Below, in pieces: positions 44,170 through 52,610 of a stretch of 64,000 nt of DNA. The stretch's first letter is position 1. Every line of letters starts with the position of its first letter. A model generated the notes under the pieces. That model saw only the letters and a program-made list of their open reading frames with translations. It did no database searches and was not told the origin of the DNA. This DNA comes from Gemmatimonadota bacterium (GTDB taxonomy: Bacteria; Gemmatimonadota; Gemmatimonadetes; Longimicrobiales; Gaopeijiaceae). The stretch covers positions 1 to 64,000 of the forward strand of contig JACQVF010000060.1 in NCBI GenBank assembly GCA_016209885.1. Reading direction: 5' to 3'. Made by a program: the position numbers and the translations under genes.

Positions 44170-44814
44170 GAGAGTGGAACCGCTCGCCCGCTCGGCGTCC
44201 CGGCCGCCGCGCTTGTCCGTGACGGCAACCGTCTCACCGGCGTCGCGCTGGCGGACGGCGACAGGATCATCGCTGGCCGCGTGATCGTGGCGGCGGGCTG
44301 CTGGAGCGGCCAGCTCGCGGGGCTTCCGCGGGCGCTCCCCGTCTTCCCCGTGCGCCTCCAGATGGTGGCCGTTCAGAGCGCGCCGCCGGTGTTGGGGCGT
44401 GTTGTGCAGACACTCGGGTGCTACCTGATCCCGCGGTCCGGGCAGAGAATCCTCGTGGGCGCGACGGCGGAGCAGGCGGGTTTCCATTCCCACACCACGC
44501 CGCGCGGGATCGCCTTCCTCCTCCGGGAAGCGGTGGCAACGGTACCGGTCCTGGCGGGGGCTCCCATTGCCGAGGTTTGGGCCGGGCTCCGGCCGGCCAC
44601 GCCGGACTCGCTCCCGATCCTCGGTTCTGATCCGGAGGTGGACGGTCTGTACTACGCCACCGGGCACTACCGCAACGGGATCCTCCTGGCACCCATTACC
44701 GCCGAGGCCATGGCCGATGTCCTGACGGGGCGCACACCCCCTGTCCCGCTGGACGCGTTCGGGCCCGGGAGGTTCGGACCCGCGGACGACCGGGCCGGCC
44801 GAGCTGAGGGCTAG
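44170..44814 (+). pseudogene. C-terminal remnant of a glycine oxidase (ThiO)-like FAD enzyme
   Basis: The frame encodes only the second half of a ThiO/DAO-family amine oxidase. It has GVPAAALVRDGNRLTGVAL, GRVIVAAGCWSGQLAG, CYLIPRSGQRILVGATAEQAGF, VWAGLRPATPDSLPILGSD and YYATGHYRNGILLAPITAE. The N-terminal FAD-binding half with its GxGxxG motif (about 150 residues) is absent. Only some 210 bp separate the fragment from the thioesterase gene, too little to hold it. The open frame extends upstream to 44017 but with unrelated, Arg-rich residues. This is a truncated gene rather than a frameshift. Confidence 0.75.
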
Positions 44815-44954
44815 TGCCACAGGGTGGTCGCTTGAGGCGAACCGTGAGCGACGCACCGCACTGCCTCCGCGGTGGCGTCTCCGGCGGGTCCCTCCTGCGG
44901 CGCCGGGTGTGCGGGCCCCGCCGGTACCGGCTCACAGCTCACGCGGCGCTCCAT

Positions 44955-46166
44955 CTACTCGCCTACTCGCCCCCTCGTCCGCCATCTCTCCCTCGCCGGC
45001 CCGGTCTCCCTCGCCGGCCCGGAGACAAGGACGGCGATGCGTTTCATGTCCTTCCCGTATCGCTGCATTCGCCGGAACTCGGAGACCGGCACCGCCACGT
45101 GCCTGCCCCGGCGGTTGTTCCTGAGGTAGAAGGCCTCGTAGGGGTCGTGGAAGTAGACGTTCTTCCCGTCGACGCCGCTGACCACCACCCAGTGGGGCGC
45201 GCGCACGCCGTGGAGGCGGTACGTGCTGATGAGCACGATAGGCACCGCGCGGCGCCGCAGCACCTCGACCATCTCCTCCAGCGGGAAAACGGAATGCTCC
45301 AAATGCACGCCGAGCTCGAGAGCCCGGGCACGGAGCTCCTGGTGCACCAGGCGGATCACGGCGCGTTTCTCGGGCTTGCGCACGCTGGAGAGGAACGGGA
45401 TGCGCCCGTCCGACAGATACACGCTCGCCCGATGACCCCGGTGGCGCGCCGCTAGCGCCAGGCCGAAGGGATCACAGCCACCGATCCCGGACGTCATATA
45501 GACGAGCGTCGCCTCCTTCCAGAGCGTGAGCTCCAGCGAGCGGCTGAGCCGCAGGCCGCGGTCGAGATACTTCATCGCCATCATGAGGCAGGCCGGACCG
45601 CAGGTGAACTCGAGGCTCTGGCGGTAGTACGGAACGTCCAGCAAGATGCCCGAACGCCGTTCTGCCGCCGGCCGCGGCCGCGGCCCGCCGCTCGGCGGAA
45701 GTCGAAGCGGTTTCTCCATCCGCAGACCGTCATTTCCCCCTTCGTAGTACGCGGGCAGATATTCGGTGACGCGGTAACCCCGCCGTTCGTAGAATCGACG
45801 AGCCCGCACGTTGTCCACCCGCACTTCGAGCGTCATGCGCTCGCAGGCGCGGCGCCGCGCCTCGAGCTCGCAGGTGGACAAGAGCTTCCTCCCGAGGCCG
45901 AGCCTCCGAAACTTCGGATGGACGACAATGGAGTAGAGGTGCCCGACCCGCGATCCTTCCCGCCACAGCATGATGGCCGCGCCCTGGGGCGCTCCGTTCG
46001 CTTCCACCAGCCAGGTCGTGGCGTTCGCCCGGGTGAGCAGATGGCGGATCTGCTGGCGATCGAAGCGGTCGGCGCTGAAGCCCTCCCATTCGAGCCGGAA
46101 AAGCGCCTCCGCATGCGCACCGGTCGCCTTCCGGATTCGCGAGCGCCCGCGCGACGCGGTGGCCAT
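44955..46166 (-). CDS. GNAT acetyltransferase fused to a C39-like cysteine peptidase
   Basis: This 403-residue fusion has an N-terminal GNAT domain (about 8-150) with the acetyl-CoA loop RRLGLGRK and VDNVRARRFYERRGY. Its C-terminal papain/C39-like domain (about 172-385) has Gln183 and Cys189 (YYRQSLEFTCGPAC), His325 (APHWVVV) and Asp341 (FHDPYEAF), a complete triad. The fold suggests cleavage of a peptide, perhaps at a leader, and acetylation of an amine. It starts 3 bp after the ATP-grasp gene. This fusion is a known but uncharacterised family usually found beside RimK-like ligases. Confidence 0.85.
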   Translation of the reverse strand: MATASRGRSRIRKATGAHAEALFRLEWEGFSADRFDRQQIRHLLTRANATTWLVEANGAPQGAAIMLWREGSRVGHLYSIVVHPKFRRLGLGRKLLSTCELEARRRACERMTLEVRVDNVRARRFYERRGYRVTEYLPAYYEGGNDGLRMEKPLRLPPSGGPRPRPAAERRSGILLDVPYYRQSLEFTCGPACLMMAMKYLDRGLRLSRSLELTLWKEATLVYMTSGIGGCDPFGLALAARHRGHRASVYLSDGRIPFLSSVRKPEKRAVIRLVHQELRARALELGVHLEHSVFPLEEMVEVLRRRAVPIVLISTYRLHGVRAPHWVVVSGVDGKNVYFHDPYEAFYLRNNRRGRHVAVPVSEFRRMQRYGKDMKRIAVLVSGPARETGPARERWRTRGRVGE

Positions 46167-46169
46167 CGC

Positions 46170-47054
46170 CTATCCCCACTCTCCTACAAGATAGCGAATC
46201 ACCCGCTCGTACACATGCGGCGCACTCACGTCCTCTTCCGCCGCGTTGATCGTGGGATTGTCGTTGACCTCGATGACCACGTATTCGTCGCCCACCTGCT
46301 TGAGGTCAACCCCGTAGAGGCCGCGCCCGATGGCCGCCGCCGCGCACGTGGCAACCTCCAGGACCCGGGGGTTCACCCGCGCCACGGGCACGGACTGCAC
46401 GTCACCGTACACGACGCGCCCGTTCGCCATGTAGGAAAGCACCTTCCAGCGCTTCTTCGGGATCATATAGCGACAAACGAACAGCGGCTCGCCCGCCAGC
46501 ACGCACACCCGCCAGTCGAACTCCGACGGTACGAACCGCTGGGCGACGACGAGGTCGGCTCGCCGGAGATAGCGGCGCGAGAGGCTCACGAAATCGAGGG
46601 GCTCCGACACTCGGTCCACGTACATGGAGAAACTCGAGTACGGCGCCTTAAGGACCAGCGGGCTCCCCATGTCGCGGAGCAGCTCGCGCCCGCGCTCGGG
46701 CGTGAGCTCGGACGGACGCAGGAACGCGGTCTCCGGGATCGGCACGCCGGCCCGCCGCAGGTGGCTGTACATGTTCACCTTGTCGCAACAGGTGACGATG
46801 GAGTCCGGATCGTCGATCACCCGCAGCCCGTGCAACTCGGCCATGCGGGCCGCTACGTACGCCGAGTTCAGCGGGTCGGTGAGCGCGCGAATGAAGAGGG
46901 CATCGTAGTCAGGGATCTTGTACATGTCCGGGCGGAAGAGCACATCCAGGCGGTGGCCCAGCCGCTGGGCCACCTGCCCTAACCGCATGAGTGCGCCCAT
47001 CTCCTCCGAGCGCGTCACCGTGTACCGCTCGATGAATACGGCTATGTCGGCCAT
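46170..47054 (-). CDS. RimK-like ATP-grasp amino-acid/peptide ligase
   Basis: The 294-residue product is an ATP-grasp ligase of the RimK group, which joins amino acids or peptides through acyl-phosphate chemistry. Seen are the pre-ATP-grasp part (FIERYTVTRSEEMGALMRLGQ), SPLVLKAPYSSFSMYVDRV (ATP lysine), DWRVCVLAGEPLFVCRYMIPKKRW and the metal-binding EVNDNPTINAAEED. The ATG at 47054 is used, because the frame further upstream covers the RLAN gene. It overlaps that gene by 13 bases. Substrates are unknown. Normally this domain is fused to RLAN in one protein of about 480 residues, whereas here they are two genes. Confidence 0.85.
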   Translation of the reverse strand: MADIAVFIERYTVTRSEEMGALMRLGQVAQRLGHRLDVLFRPDMYKIPDYDALFIRALTDPLNSAYVAARMAELHGLRVIDDPDSIVTCCDKVNMYSHLRRAGVPIPETAFLRPSELTPERGRELLRDMGSPLVLKAPYSSFSMYVDRVSEPLDFVSLSRRYLRRADLVVAQRFVPSEFDWRVCVLAGEPLFVCRYMIPKKRWKVLSYMANGRVVYGDVQSVPVARVNPRVLEVATCAAAAIGRGLYGVDLKQVGDEYVVIEVNDNPTINAAEEDVSAPHVYERVIRYLVGEWG

Positions 47055-47662
47055 TGCACCTCTCGATGGATGAGCGCGAGCTCCCGGCGGTGCAGCCGCT
47101 GGTGGGAGAGCGGATACACAGCGCTCGGGAGCGGGATGCCGGCAGGGGGCACGATGACGCGCACGCGCGCAATGGGTATGCGGAAGAGGTTCCACAACGC
47201 GGCGGCCAGCTCACGGTAACGCGGGGAGGCAGAGCGACCCAGCACGCAGCGGAACCAGCCGACCCGCGCCCCGTCGGGTAGTTCCTGACAGCACATCGCG
47301 TACGTGAAGTTTCGGGTGAGGGACCGGGCCATGCGCTGCTGCTGTGACGGCTTGCGCACCACCGCGTGCCGGGACATGAACGGGTTGATGGGATCGATGA
47401 CGACGGGCGGCTCGAAGTAGTCGTTCGTAACGTAGTACTCGGGGACCGCAAGCCCGGCGAGCCGCGCCTTCTCCAGGAACAGCGGTGTCACGTATGCGTC
47501 GAGGATCTCCTTACACGTCGGGTGCACCCGCATCCCGTCAGCCTCCGCCTGCTGCGAGAAGTAGTAGCCGGTGGTCAGGTAGTCGTAGTCGCCGGCCAGG
47601 TTCAGGTAGCAGCCGGAAGGCTCGTGGTAGGCGATGAGCTGCTCGAGTCGTAAGCGAACCAT
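47042..47662 (-). CDS. RLAN-domain protein (RimK-like ATP-grasp N-terminal domain)
   Basis: The 206 residues match the RLAN domain usually found in front of RimK-type ATP-grasp ligases: CYLNLAGDYDYLTTGYYFSQQAEADGMRVHPTCKEILDAY. Two later segments, EYYVTNDYFEPPVVIDPINPFMS and VRVIVPPAGIPLPSAVYPLSH, are unassigned. The domain's role is unknown and is thought to help recognise the substrate. The gene starts 24 bp after the sugar-dehydrogenase stop, without an obvious ribosome-binding site, and overlaps the ligase gene. Confidence 0.72.
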   Translation of the reverse strand: MVRLRLEQLIAYHEPSGCYLNLAGDYDYLTTGYYFSQQAEADGMRVHPTCKEILDAYVTPLFLEKARLAGLAVPEYYVTNDYFEPPVVIDPINPFMSRHAVVRKPSQQQRMARSLTRNFTYAMCCQELPDGARVGWFRCVLGRSASPRYRELAAALWNLFRIPIARVRVIVPPAGIPLPSAVYPLSHQRLHRRELALIHREVQWPT

Positions 47663-47686
47663 CGTCAGGCAATTCAGGAAGTGGAG

Positions 47687-48913
47687 TCAGCGGGTGGCGA
47701 CCAGACGATAGACTCGGCCGCTGGACGAAAGGACATAGAGCTCGCGCTGCGCATCTTCCCCGAACGAGGTGATGCGCCCGACGTCGCCCACCTCCCAGCG
47801 TCGGATCTCGGATGCAGCACCGTCCCGGTGGCGGAAGCTACGGATCCAGCCGCCGCACCAGTCACCGTAGAAGTAGTGGCCGACCACCGCCGGGATACGG
47901 GCGCCGTGGTATACGTGTCCGCCCGTCACGGAGCACCCATCGTCATGGCCGTACTCCAACACGGGGAGCACGAGCCCCGTGCGGTCGCACGCCGGTGCCA
48001 CGAAGCAATGGGCGCCCTCCATGATGCTCCAGCCGAAGTTGAGCCCCGCGCGGCTCGCGGACACGACGTTCACCTCTTCCCACAGGTTCTGTCCCACGTC
48101 GGCGATGTAGAGGAGGCCGGCCTCGCGGTCGAAGGTGAAGCGCCAGGGGTTGCGGAGCCCGATCGCCCAGATCTCGCCGCGCGCACCGGCCATCCCGACA
48201 AACGGGTTGTCCGGCGGCACGGCGTATGGGTCACCGCGATTCACGTCGATGCGGAGGAGCGCGCCCAGGAGGGTGCCGCGGTTCTGCCCGTGCCCGAGGG
48301 GGTCACCGGCGCTGCCGCCGTCGCCCATCCCGATGTAGAGCATGCCATCGGGCCCGAAGACGACGAGGCCGCCGTTGTGGTTCGCGAACGGCTGGTCCAC
48401 ATGGAGGATCAGCTTCGCGGATCCGGGATCCGCCAGGTTCGGATCCCGAGAAACGAAGTAGCGCTCGACCCGAGTGTCGCCCTCGAGGTCTGTATAGTTG
48501 ACGTAGAACTGGCCGTTCGCCGCGTAGTTCGGGTGGAAGGCGAGGCTGAGGAGCCCGCGCTCGCCGCCGCTCCGAACCCGGTCCCGGAGGTCGAGAAACG
48601 GTGCGGCGAGCACGCGGCCGTCCGGCTCGATGATGCGAATGCGCCCTGCCTGCTCGACCACGAACAGCCGGCGATCGGACGCCGGGGCCGTGAGGTGCAC
48701 CGGGTCCACGAAGCCGCTGGCCACCACCTGGGCCAGGATGTTCGCTGTTGGCGCGGAGTCCCCGTCTGCGGCGGAAGAGTCGGAGCAGCCGCCGGCCAGG
48801 GCGCTGCACAGCGCGGCCCCCGCGACCACGGCAGGGCGCCGGCTCTGTGGGATCCCACGGCGCACGAGTCGGGCGCGCACGAGTCGGGCGCGCACGCTCA
48901 GCCGTCGGGGCAC
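47687..48913 (-). CDS. PQQ-dependent sugar dehydrogenase (soluble GDH-like) lipoprotein
   Basis: The product has the six-bladed soluble glucose/sorbosone dehydrogenase fold. The start of the fold is VASGFVDPVHLTAPASDRRLFVVEQAGRI. RGLLSLAFHP, NHNGGLVVFGPDGMLYIGMGDGG, IWAIGLRNPWRFTFD and DVGQNLWEEVN are typical of PQQ and calcium binding. A signal peptide with lipobox LAGGC precedes SDSSAADGDSA, so it is exported and probably lipidated. The start is unsure: GTG codons at 48913, 48895, 48880 and 48865 lie around a 15-bp tandem repeat coding VRARL. Substrate unknown. Confidence 0.82.
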   Translation of the reverse strand: MPRRLSVRARLVRARLVRRGIPQSRRPAVVAGAALCSALAGGCSDSSAADGDSAPTANILAQVVASGFVDPVHLTAPASDRRLFVVEQAGRIRIIEPDGRVLAAPFLDLRDRVRSGGERGLLSLAFHPNYAANGQFYVNYTDLEGDTRVERYFVSRDPNLADPGSAKLILHVDQPFANHNGGLVVFGPDGMLYIGMGDGGSAGDPLGHGQNRGTLLGALLRIDVNRGDPYAVPPDNPFVGMAGARGEIWAIGLRNPWRFTFDREAGLLYIADVGQNLWEEVNVVSASRAGLNFGWSIMEGAHCFVAPACDRTGLVLPVLEYGHDDGCSVTGGHVYHGARIPAVVGHYFYGDWCGGWIRSFRHRDGAASEIRRWEVGDVGRITSFGEDAQRELYVLSSSGRVYRLVATR

Positions 48914-49137
48914 GCCCGCCAAGCGGTGGGCGTGCCCCCGGCGGGCGGACCCCCCGCCCGGGTGTCGCTCTCGAAACGATTGGGCAGCTGCAAGCATCTT
49001 CGGTCGGGCTGCAACCCTATGGTGCCGGGCACGCTCCCGCAAGGACCCCCGGGTCCCCGGGGGAGCGGCGGCGGCACGGCCCTCTTCGGCGCAGCCGGTC
49101 ACGGGCCCGCAAGGACACCGGTCGCCGGACTCGGCGC

Positions 49138-49686
49138 TCACGGCGCGGACAGAAGGTCGCGCTCGACGAGGTCGGCGAGGCGCGCGGAGAGTGTGGGGTC
49201 GTCTGCGTCGAAGATGGGGCAGGGGGCCTGGAAGCCCGGCGCGTCCGTGACGATGGCGAGGTAGCGGCCGATCTCGTGGGCGCGGGCAGGGTCGTACACC
49301 GGCTCCGGGTGCGCGGCCCGCCGGTAGATCTCGATCTTGGGCAGCCGCTCCCGCTTGTACCCTTCGGCCACCACGATCTCCGCGTCCCAGAGGAATCGGC
49401 GTACGATCTCCTCGAGGCCCATCTCTCCGGCGGGCCCCCACCCGCCCACGACGGCCAGATCCTGCGGCCCGGCCAGGACCACGCGTCGGGCGCCGCCTTC
49501 ATGGCGGTGCCGCCAGGAGTCGGAGCCCGGCGTGTCCAGGTCGAACCCGTGTCCGTGCTTCACCGTCATCACGCGGCGGCCACGGGCCGCCAGCTCCGCA
49601 ACGAGCTTCACCGCGAGCGTCGTCTTCCCCGACTTCTTCTTCCCGACAATGCAGACGACGGCCGGCAAGGACGAATCGGTCGTCAT
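49138..49686 (-). CDS. mobB: Molybdopterin-guanine dinucleotide biosynthesis protein MobB
   Basis: MobB is a GTP-binding helper of MobA in making the bis-MGD or MGD form of the molybdenum cofactor. The P-loop is GKKKSGKTTLAVKLV (about 15-29). Later parts are VMTVKHGHGFDLDTPGSDSWRH, VVGGWG and AEGYKRERLPKIEIYR, the usual family line. The ATG at 49686 overlaps the mobA stop by 4 bases and gives 182 residues. The next 224 bp toward the sugar dehydrogenase hold nothing recognised. Confidence 0.9.
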   Translation of the reverse strand: MTTDSSLPAVVCIVGKKKSGKTTLAVKLVAELAARGRRVMTVKHGHGFDLDTPGSDSWRHRHEGGARRVVLAGPQDLAVVGGWGPAGEMGLEEIVRRFLWDAEIVVAEGYKRERLPKIEIYRRAAHPEPVYDPARAHEIGRYLAIVTDAPGFQAPCPIFDADDPTLSARLADLVERDLLSAP

Positions 49687-50414
49687 GGTGATCCGCGCTG
49701 CGGTTCCGGGGAGCCGGGATCGGGCGGCGCGGCCGCGATCCGCTCCGCGCGCTCGAGGTCCGCACGGCTGTTCACGTTGAGGAAGGGGGTGCCCGCGGGT
49801 CCCAGGCGCTCCACCTCGGCGGCCGGGATCTTCCGCACCCGCACCTGGTCGAGAAACGCCACGGCGGCCAGCGCCCGCCGCTCGAGCGCCGCCTCGATGG
49901 CCGGCAGGCACCGGACGGAGTAATAGGCGCAGAGCGGCTCCACCCCGCGGGGACCACCGCTCTCGGGGAGTACGGCCTCGGCGCCATCGGCCTCAGCGAG
50001 CAGCCGACGCACAAGCGGAGAGGTCACGAAGGGCATATCGCAGGCGAGGACGACCGCGCCGGGCGCGCCCTCTTCGCGGGCCCAGAGGAGGGCGGTGCAG
50101 ATGCCGCCCAGCGGGCCCCGCACGGAGCCGGCATCAGGGCGCACCGGCACGCCCAAACCTCCGTAGCGCTCGAGGTCGTTCGCGACGATCACCGCGCGAA
50201 GCCCGGCCCCTTGCAGCGCCGCCAGCACCCGGTCGATGATGGGCCGACCACCCACCATGGCGAACGCCTTCGGCGCACCGTACCGCCGGTTTCCGCCGCC
50301 GGCCAGGATCACGCCCAGCGGCCTCCCGCGGGTGCTGCCCTCACGCGCCACGGATCCGGCCGTCTCCCGGGAGACGCGCGTGGCCCATCCCGTGCCTGGA
50401 GCCGGAGCCCACAC
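49683..50414 (-). CDS. mobA: Molybdenum cofactor guanylyltransferase MobA
   Basis: MobA attaches GMP to molybdopterin. The nucleotide-binding motif is GVILAGGGNRRYGAPKAF, followed by GPLGGICTALLWA and VVLACDMPFVTSPLVRRL with the metal Asp. The end is NVNSRADLERAE, as in the family. The GTG at 50414 gives 243 residues. The first 21 residues are not conserved, and the GTG at 50351 (VAREGSTRGRPLGVIL) is a likely alternative start. Together with mobB it supplies cofactor, possibly to MsrP. Confidence 0.88.
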   Translation of the reverse strand: MWAPAPGTGWATRVSRETAGSVAREGSTRGRPLGVILAGGGNRRYGAPKAFAMVGGRPIIDRVLAALQGAGLRAVIVANDLERYGGLGVPVRPDAGSVRGPLGGICTALLWAREEGAPGAVVLACDMPFVTSPLVRRLLAEADGAEAVLPESGGPRGVEPLCAYYSVRCLPAIEAALERRALAAVAFLDQVRVRKIPAAEVERLGPAGTPFLNVNSRADLERAERIAAAPPDPGSPEPQRGSP

Positions 50415-50721
50415 AATGGTCGGCGACGGAGCCGCCGTGCGTCGTGTGCCGCGCGTTTGGCTGTGATGATGGCATCGCTTCTCTTAATATTGCGGCGCCC
50501 AGGCGGCGAAAACAGACTCCATCCGGCTTCCCGCGCTCGCGTGCTCACCTGCTCACGTGTTCTCCCGGACTGCCGGGGATCGATATGCAGGATGCCGCCG
50601 GCCTTGCGCAGCAACCTCCCGGGGTTGCAGCGTACGGCGCTCGATCACCGGAGACTCAGTCCTCGGCGCCGGCCCGGGCCCACCCCGGCGGCAAGCCGGT
50701 GCTCTCACCCGGAGGCTCGAA
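50415..50721. other. Divergent intergenic region upstream of mobA
   Basis: No gene is supported in these 307 bp. They separate mobA (minus) from the small membrane protein gene (plus) and should contain both promoters. An AT-rich patch, TTCTCTTAATATTG, lies at 50479-50492. No clean -35/-10 pair was found. Confidence 0.4.
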
Positions 50722-51051
50722 ATGCAGATCCTTCCTATTGATGTAGTGTCCCTGGTGTCCGCGTTCATGGGGATCCTCGTAGTTCTCATCCCGATCGCGG
50801 GGCTCACGCTCCGATTCGCGCTCAAGCCTTTCGTCGAGTCGCTCGGCCGCTGGATGGAGGCGCGTGGTGCGCGGGAGGAGGTCGAGCTCGTGAGCCGGCG
50901 CGTCGCGTTCCTGGAGCAGCAGCTCGAGAGCGTGGAAGCCACGGTGCAGCGGCTGGCGGAAGCGACCGAGTTCGACCGTCAGCTTCGTGCGAGCCAGGGT
51001 CGCCCGCCACAGCGGGAGGCGCCAGCGCTACCTACCGGGTCACCCCGGTGA
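50722..51051 (+). CDS. Small membrane protein with coiled-coil tail
   Basis: An ATG at 50722, 6 nt after GGAGG, gives 109 residues. There is one N-terminal membrane helix (VSLVSAFMGILVVLIPIAGL). A cytosolic heptad-rich segment (REEVELVSRRVAFLEQQLESVEATVQRLAEATE) and a Pro-rich end follow. Family unknown, although the layout resembles PspB-like or other small envelope-stress proteins. The stop overlaps the start of the next gene (GTGA), so the two are co-translated. Confidence 0.7.
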   Translation: MQILPIDVVSLVSAFMGILVVLIPIAGLTLRFALKPFVESLGRWMEARGAREEVELVSRRVAFLEQQLESVEATVQRLAEATEFDRQLRASQGRPPQREAPALPTGSPR

Positions 51052-51878
51052 GTCAGATCACGGGACGCGGGCCCGTGGACTCGCCTCCGGGAGCGCAGGA
51101 ACCGGCCAAGCGTGACCGGCCTAGCGTGGAGGTCATCGCCCACCGCGGCTACAGCGGCATCGCGCCGGAGAACACGCTGGCCGCGTTCGAGGAAGCGATC
51201 TCGTGGAACGTGGACGGCCTCGAGTGGGACGTACGCGTAAGCGCCGACAGCGTGCCGGTCGTCATCCACGACGAGACCGTGGACCGCACAACGGACGGCT
51301 CCGGCTTGGTAGGGGGCATGACGTTCGACGAGCTGCGTCGCCTGGACGCCGGGAGCTGGTTCGCACCGGAGTTCCGCGGCGAACGTATCCCATCGCTGGA
51401 CGAGGCACTGGCGGCGGCCGCCGGCCGCGTGCCGCAGATCTACCCGGAGATCAAGGGGATCCGTGGAGAGGCGGATATCCCGAGGATCCTGGAGCCGATC
51501 GATGCCCACGCCTTCGCGGACGCGTGCATCATCATCTCGCTGGACTGGGACATCCTGCGGTGGGTGCGCCGGTCGAACCCGCAGATCATGATCGGCTTCA
51601 TCGTGGAGCGCAGGTCGCGCTACCACGACGCACTGCGGGAAGCCGCCGATGACGGCCGCGCGATCCTGGCCTGCGATTACACGATCCTGCTCAAGGAGCC
51701 GCGGCTGGTGGAAGAGGCGCGGGTGCAGGGGATCACCCTCGGCGTCTGGACGGTGAACAACGTGGAGGACGCCGAACGGCTCATCGAGCTGGGCGTGACG
51801 CGGCTCACCACGAACGAGGTGGCCAGGCTGCTCCAGCACCTCGGCCACGGGCACGCCGGTCGGGGGCCCGGGCCCTAG
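51048..51878 (+). CDS. Glycerophosphodiester phosphodiesterase
   Basis: This 276-residue GDPD-fold enzyme hydrolyses glycerophosphodiesters to glycerol-3-phosphate and an alcohol. Motifs are IAHRGYSGIAPENTLAAFEEA (catalytic His, Arg), DGLEWDVRVSADSVPVVIHDE (metal ligands, second His), YPEIKG, and GVWTVNNVEDAERLIELGV at the end. No signal peptide, so probably cytosolic. The GTG start overlaps the previous stop. The third copy of the CTAG repeat lies 31 bp beyond its stop. Confidence 0.9.
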   Translation: MSQITGRGPVDSPPGAQEPAKRDRPSVEVIAHRGYSGIAPENTLAAFEEAISWNVDGLEWDVRVSADSVPVVIHDETVDRTTDGSGLVGGMTFDELRRLDAGSWFAPEFRGERIPSLDEALAAAAGRVPQIYPEIKGIRGEADIPRILEPIDAHAFADACIIISLDWDILRWVRRSNPQIMIGFIVERRSRYHDALREAADDGRAILACDYTILLKEPRLVEEARVQGITLGVWTVNNVEDAERLIELGVTRLTTNEVARLLQHLGHGHAGRGPGP

Positions 51879-51895
51879 CAGGTCGCTCAACAACT

Positions 51896-52609
51896 TCAGC
51901 CACCTGCTCTAGTACCTCGCGGCGGAAGGCCGCGTGCATTCGAGCGCTTCGCCGTATCGGCGGCGGGGAGCGGCGTCCCGCTGGACGACACTCCCAACCG
52001 CCGGGTTCCGTCCCCCTGGTAGACGTAGCGGAACGTGAGGCAGCCCGCGCTGGCCCCGGGACAGTAGTAGCTCACGATCTGGAGCTTCGCGTACCGTCCG
52101 TCGGCGGTCCGCACGGCGTAGACGCGCGGCTTGGGCGTGAGCAGGTGGCTGGTAAACCCATAGTCGTACCACCGCTCGATGACCGGGTTCACGGTGTCAC
52201 GGCCGGCGCGGTTCAGAGCGTAGCCGGCCTCGGGCACGACGCCAACGGAGTCGAACGGCACGCGGCCGAGATCCAGCACGCCGCCCTGGCCGCTGAACCC
52301 CGGGCCCCCGTTCACGATGATGTGGTGGCGCCGCAACGCCAGATCCCAGTCCAGCGCTCCGGGCCGCTCGACCGCGGAGGCGCGCGAGAAGTCGAAGTAG
52401 CGCCAGGCATCCTGCGAGGACGCGTCCACGGTGTAGGAAAGCGGGCCCACCCGTGCCGCGCCGACCTCGGCGGGCGCCGCGGGCGTGGGCGCGAATGCCA
52501 GCGGCGTCGGACGACGGAGCGAAGCGACGACAAGAGCCCCGGCCGCGGCGAAGATTGCAGCGGCCAGCGCCCCAGGAAGGACGTACGCGCGAAGCCGCCC
52601 GAGCCCCAC
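51896..52609 (-). CDS. HmuY-like exported protein
   Basis: The 237-residue product has an N-terminal membrane or signal helix (ALAAAIFAAAGALVVASL). Its beta-rich domain has WRYFDFSR, DWDLALRRHHIIVNGG, YDYGFTSHLLTPKPRVYAVRTADGRYAKLQIVSYY and GCLTFRYVYQGDG, the pattern of HmuY-family haem-binding proteins. Haem binding cannot be read from the sequence. The last 17 or so residues (KRSNARGLPPRGTRAGG) are encoded by the repeat at 51909-51947, so the original C-terminus may have been changed by the repeat. It starts 1 bp after the CoA-transferase stop. Confidence 0.65.
   Translation of the reverse strand: MGLGRLRAYVLPGALAAAIFAAAGALVVASLRRPTPLAFAPTPAAPAEVGAARVGPLSYTVDASSQDAWRYFDFSRASAVERPGALDWDLALRRHHIIVNGGPGFSGQGGVLDLGRVPFDSVGVVPEAGYALNRAGRDTVNPVIERWYDYGFTSHLLTPKPRVYAVRTADGRYAKLQIVSYYCPGASAGCLTFRYVYQGDGTRRLGVSSSGTPLPAADTAKRSNARGLPPRGTRAGG
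51909..51947 (+). repeat. Third copy of the CTAG / GGAAG repeat
   Basis: These 39 bp match the reverse-complement copy at 11385-11423 at 37 of 39 positions (start CTAGTACCTCGCGGCGGAAG). They can form the same small hairpin, CGCGGC - GGAAG - GCCGCG. It lies 30 bp beyond the phosphodiesterase stop and forms the 3' coding end of the HmuY-like gene on the other strand. Confidence 0.85.
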
Positions 52610-52610
52610 T

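Noticed and set aside
48861-48895. 15-bp tandem repeat at the start of the sugar dehydrogenase as a regulatory array
   Set aside because: It lies within the putative signal-peptide coding region (VRARL units) and has only two full copies. It is noted only as a reason for start uncertainty.
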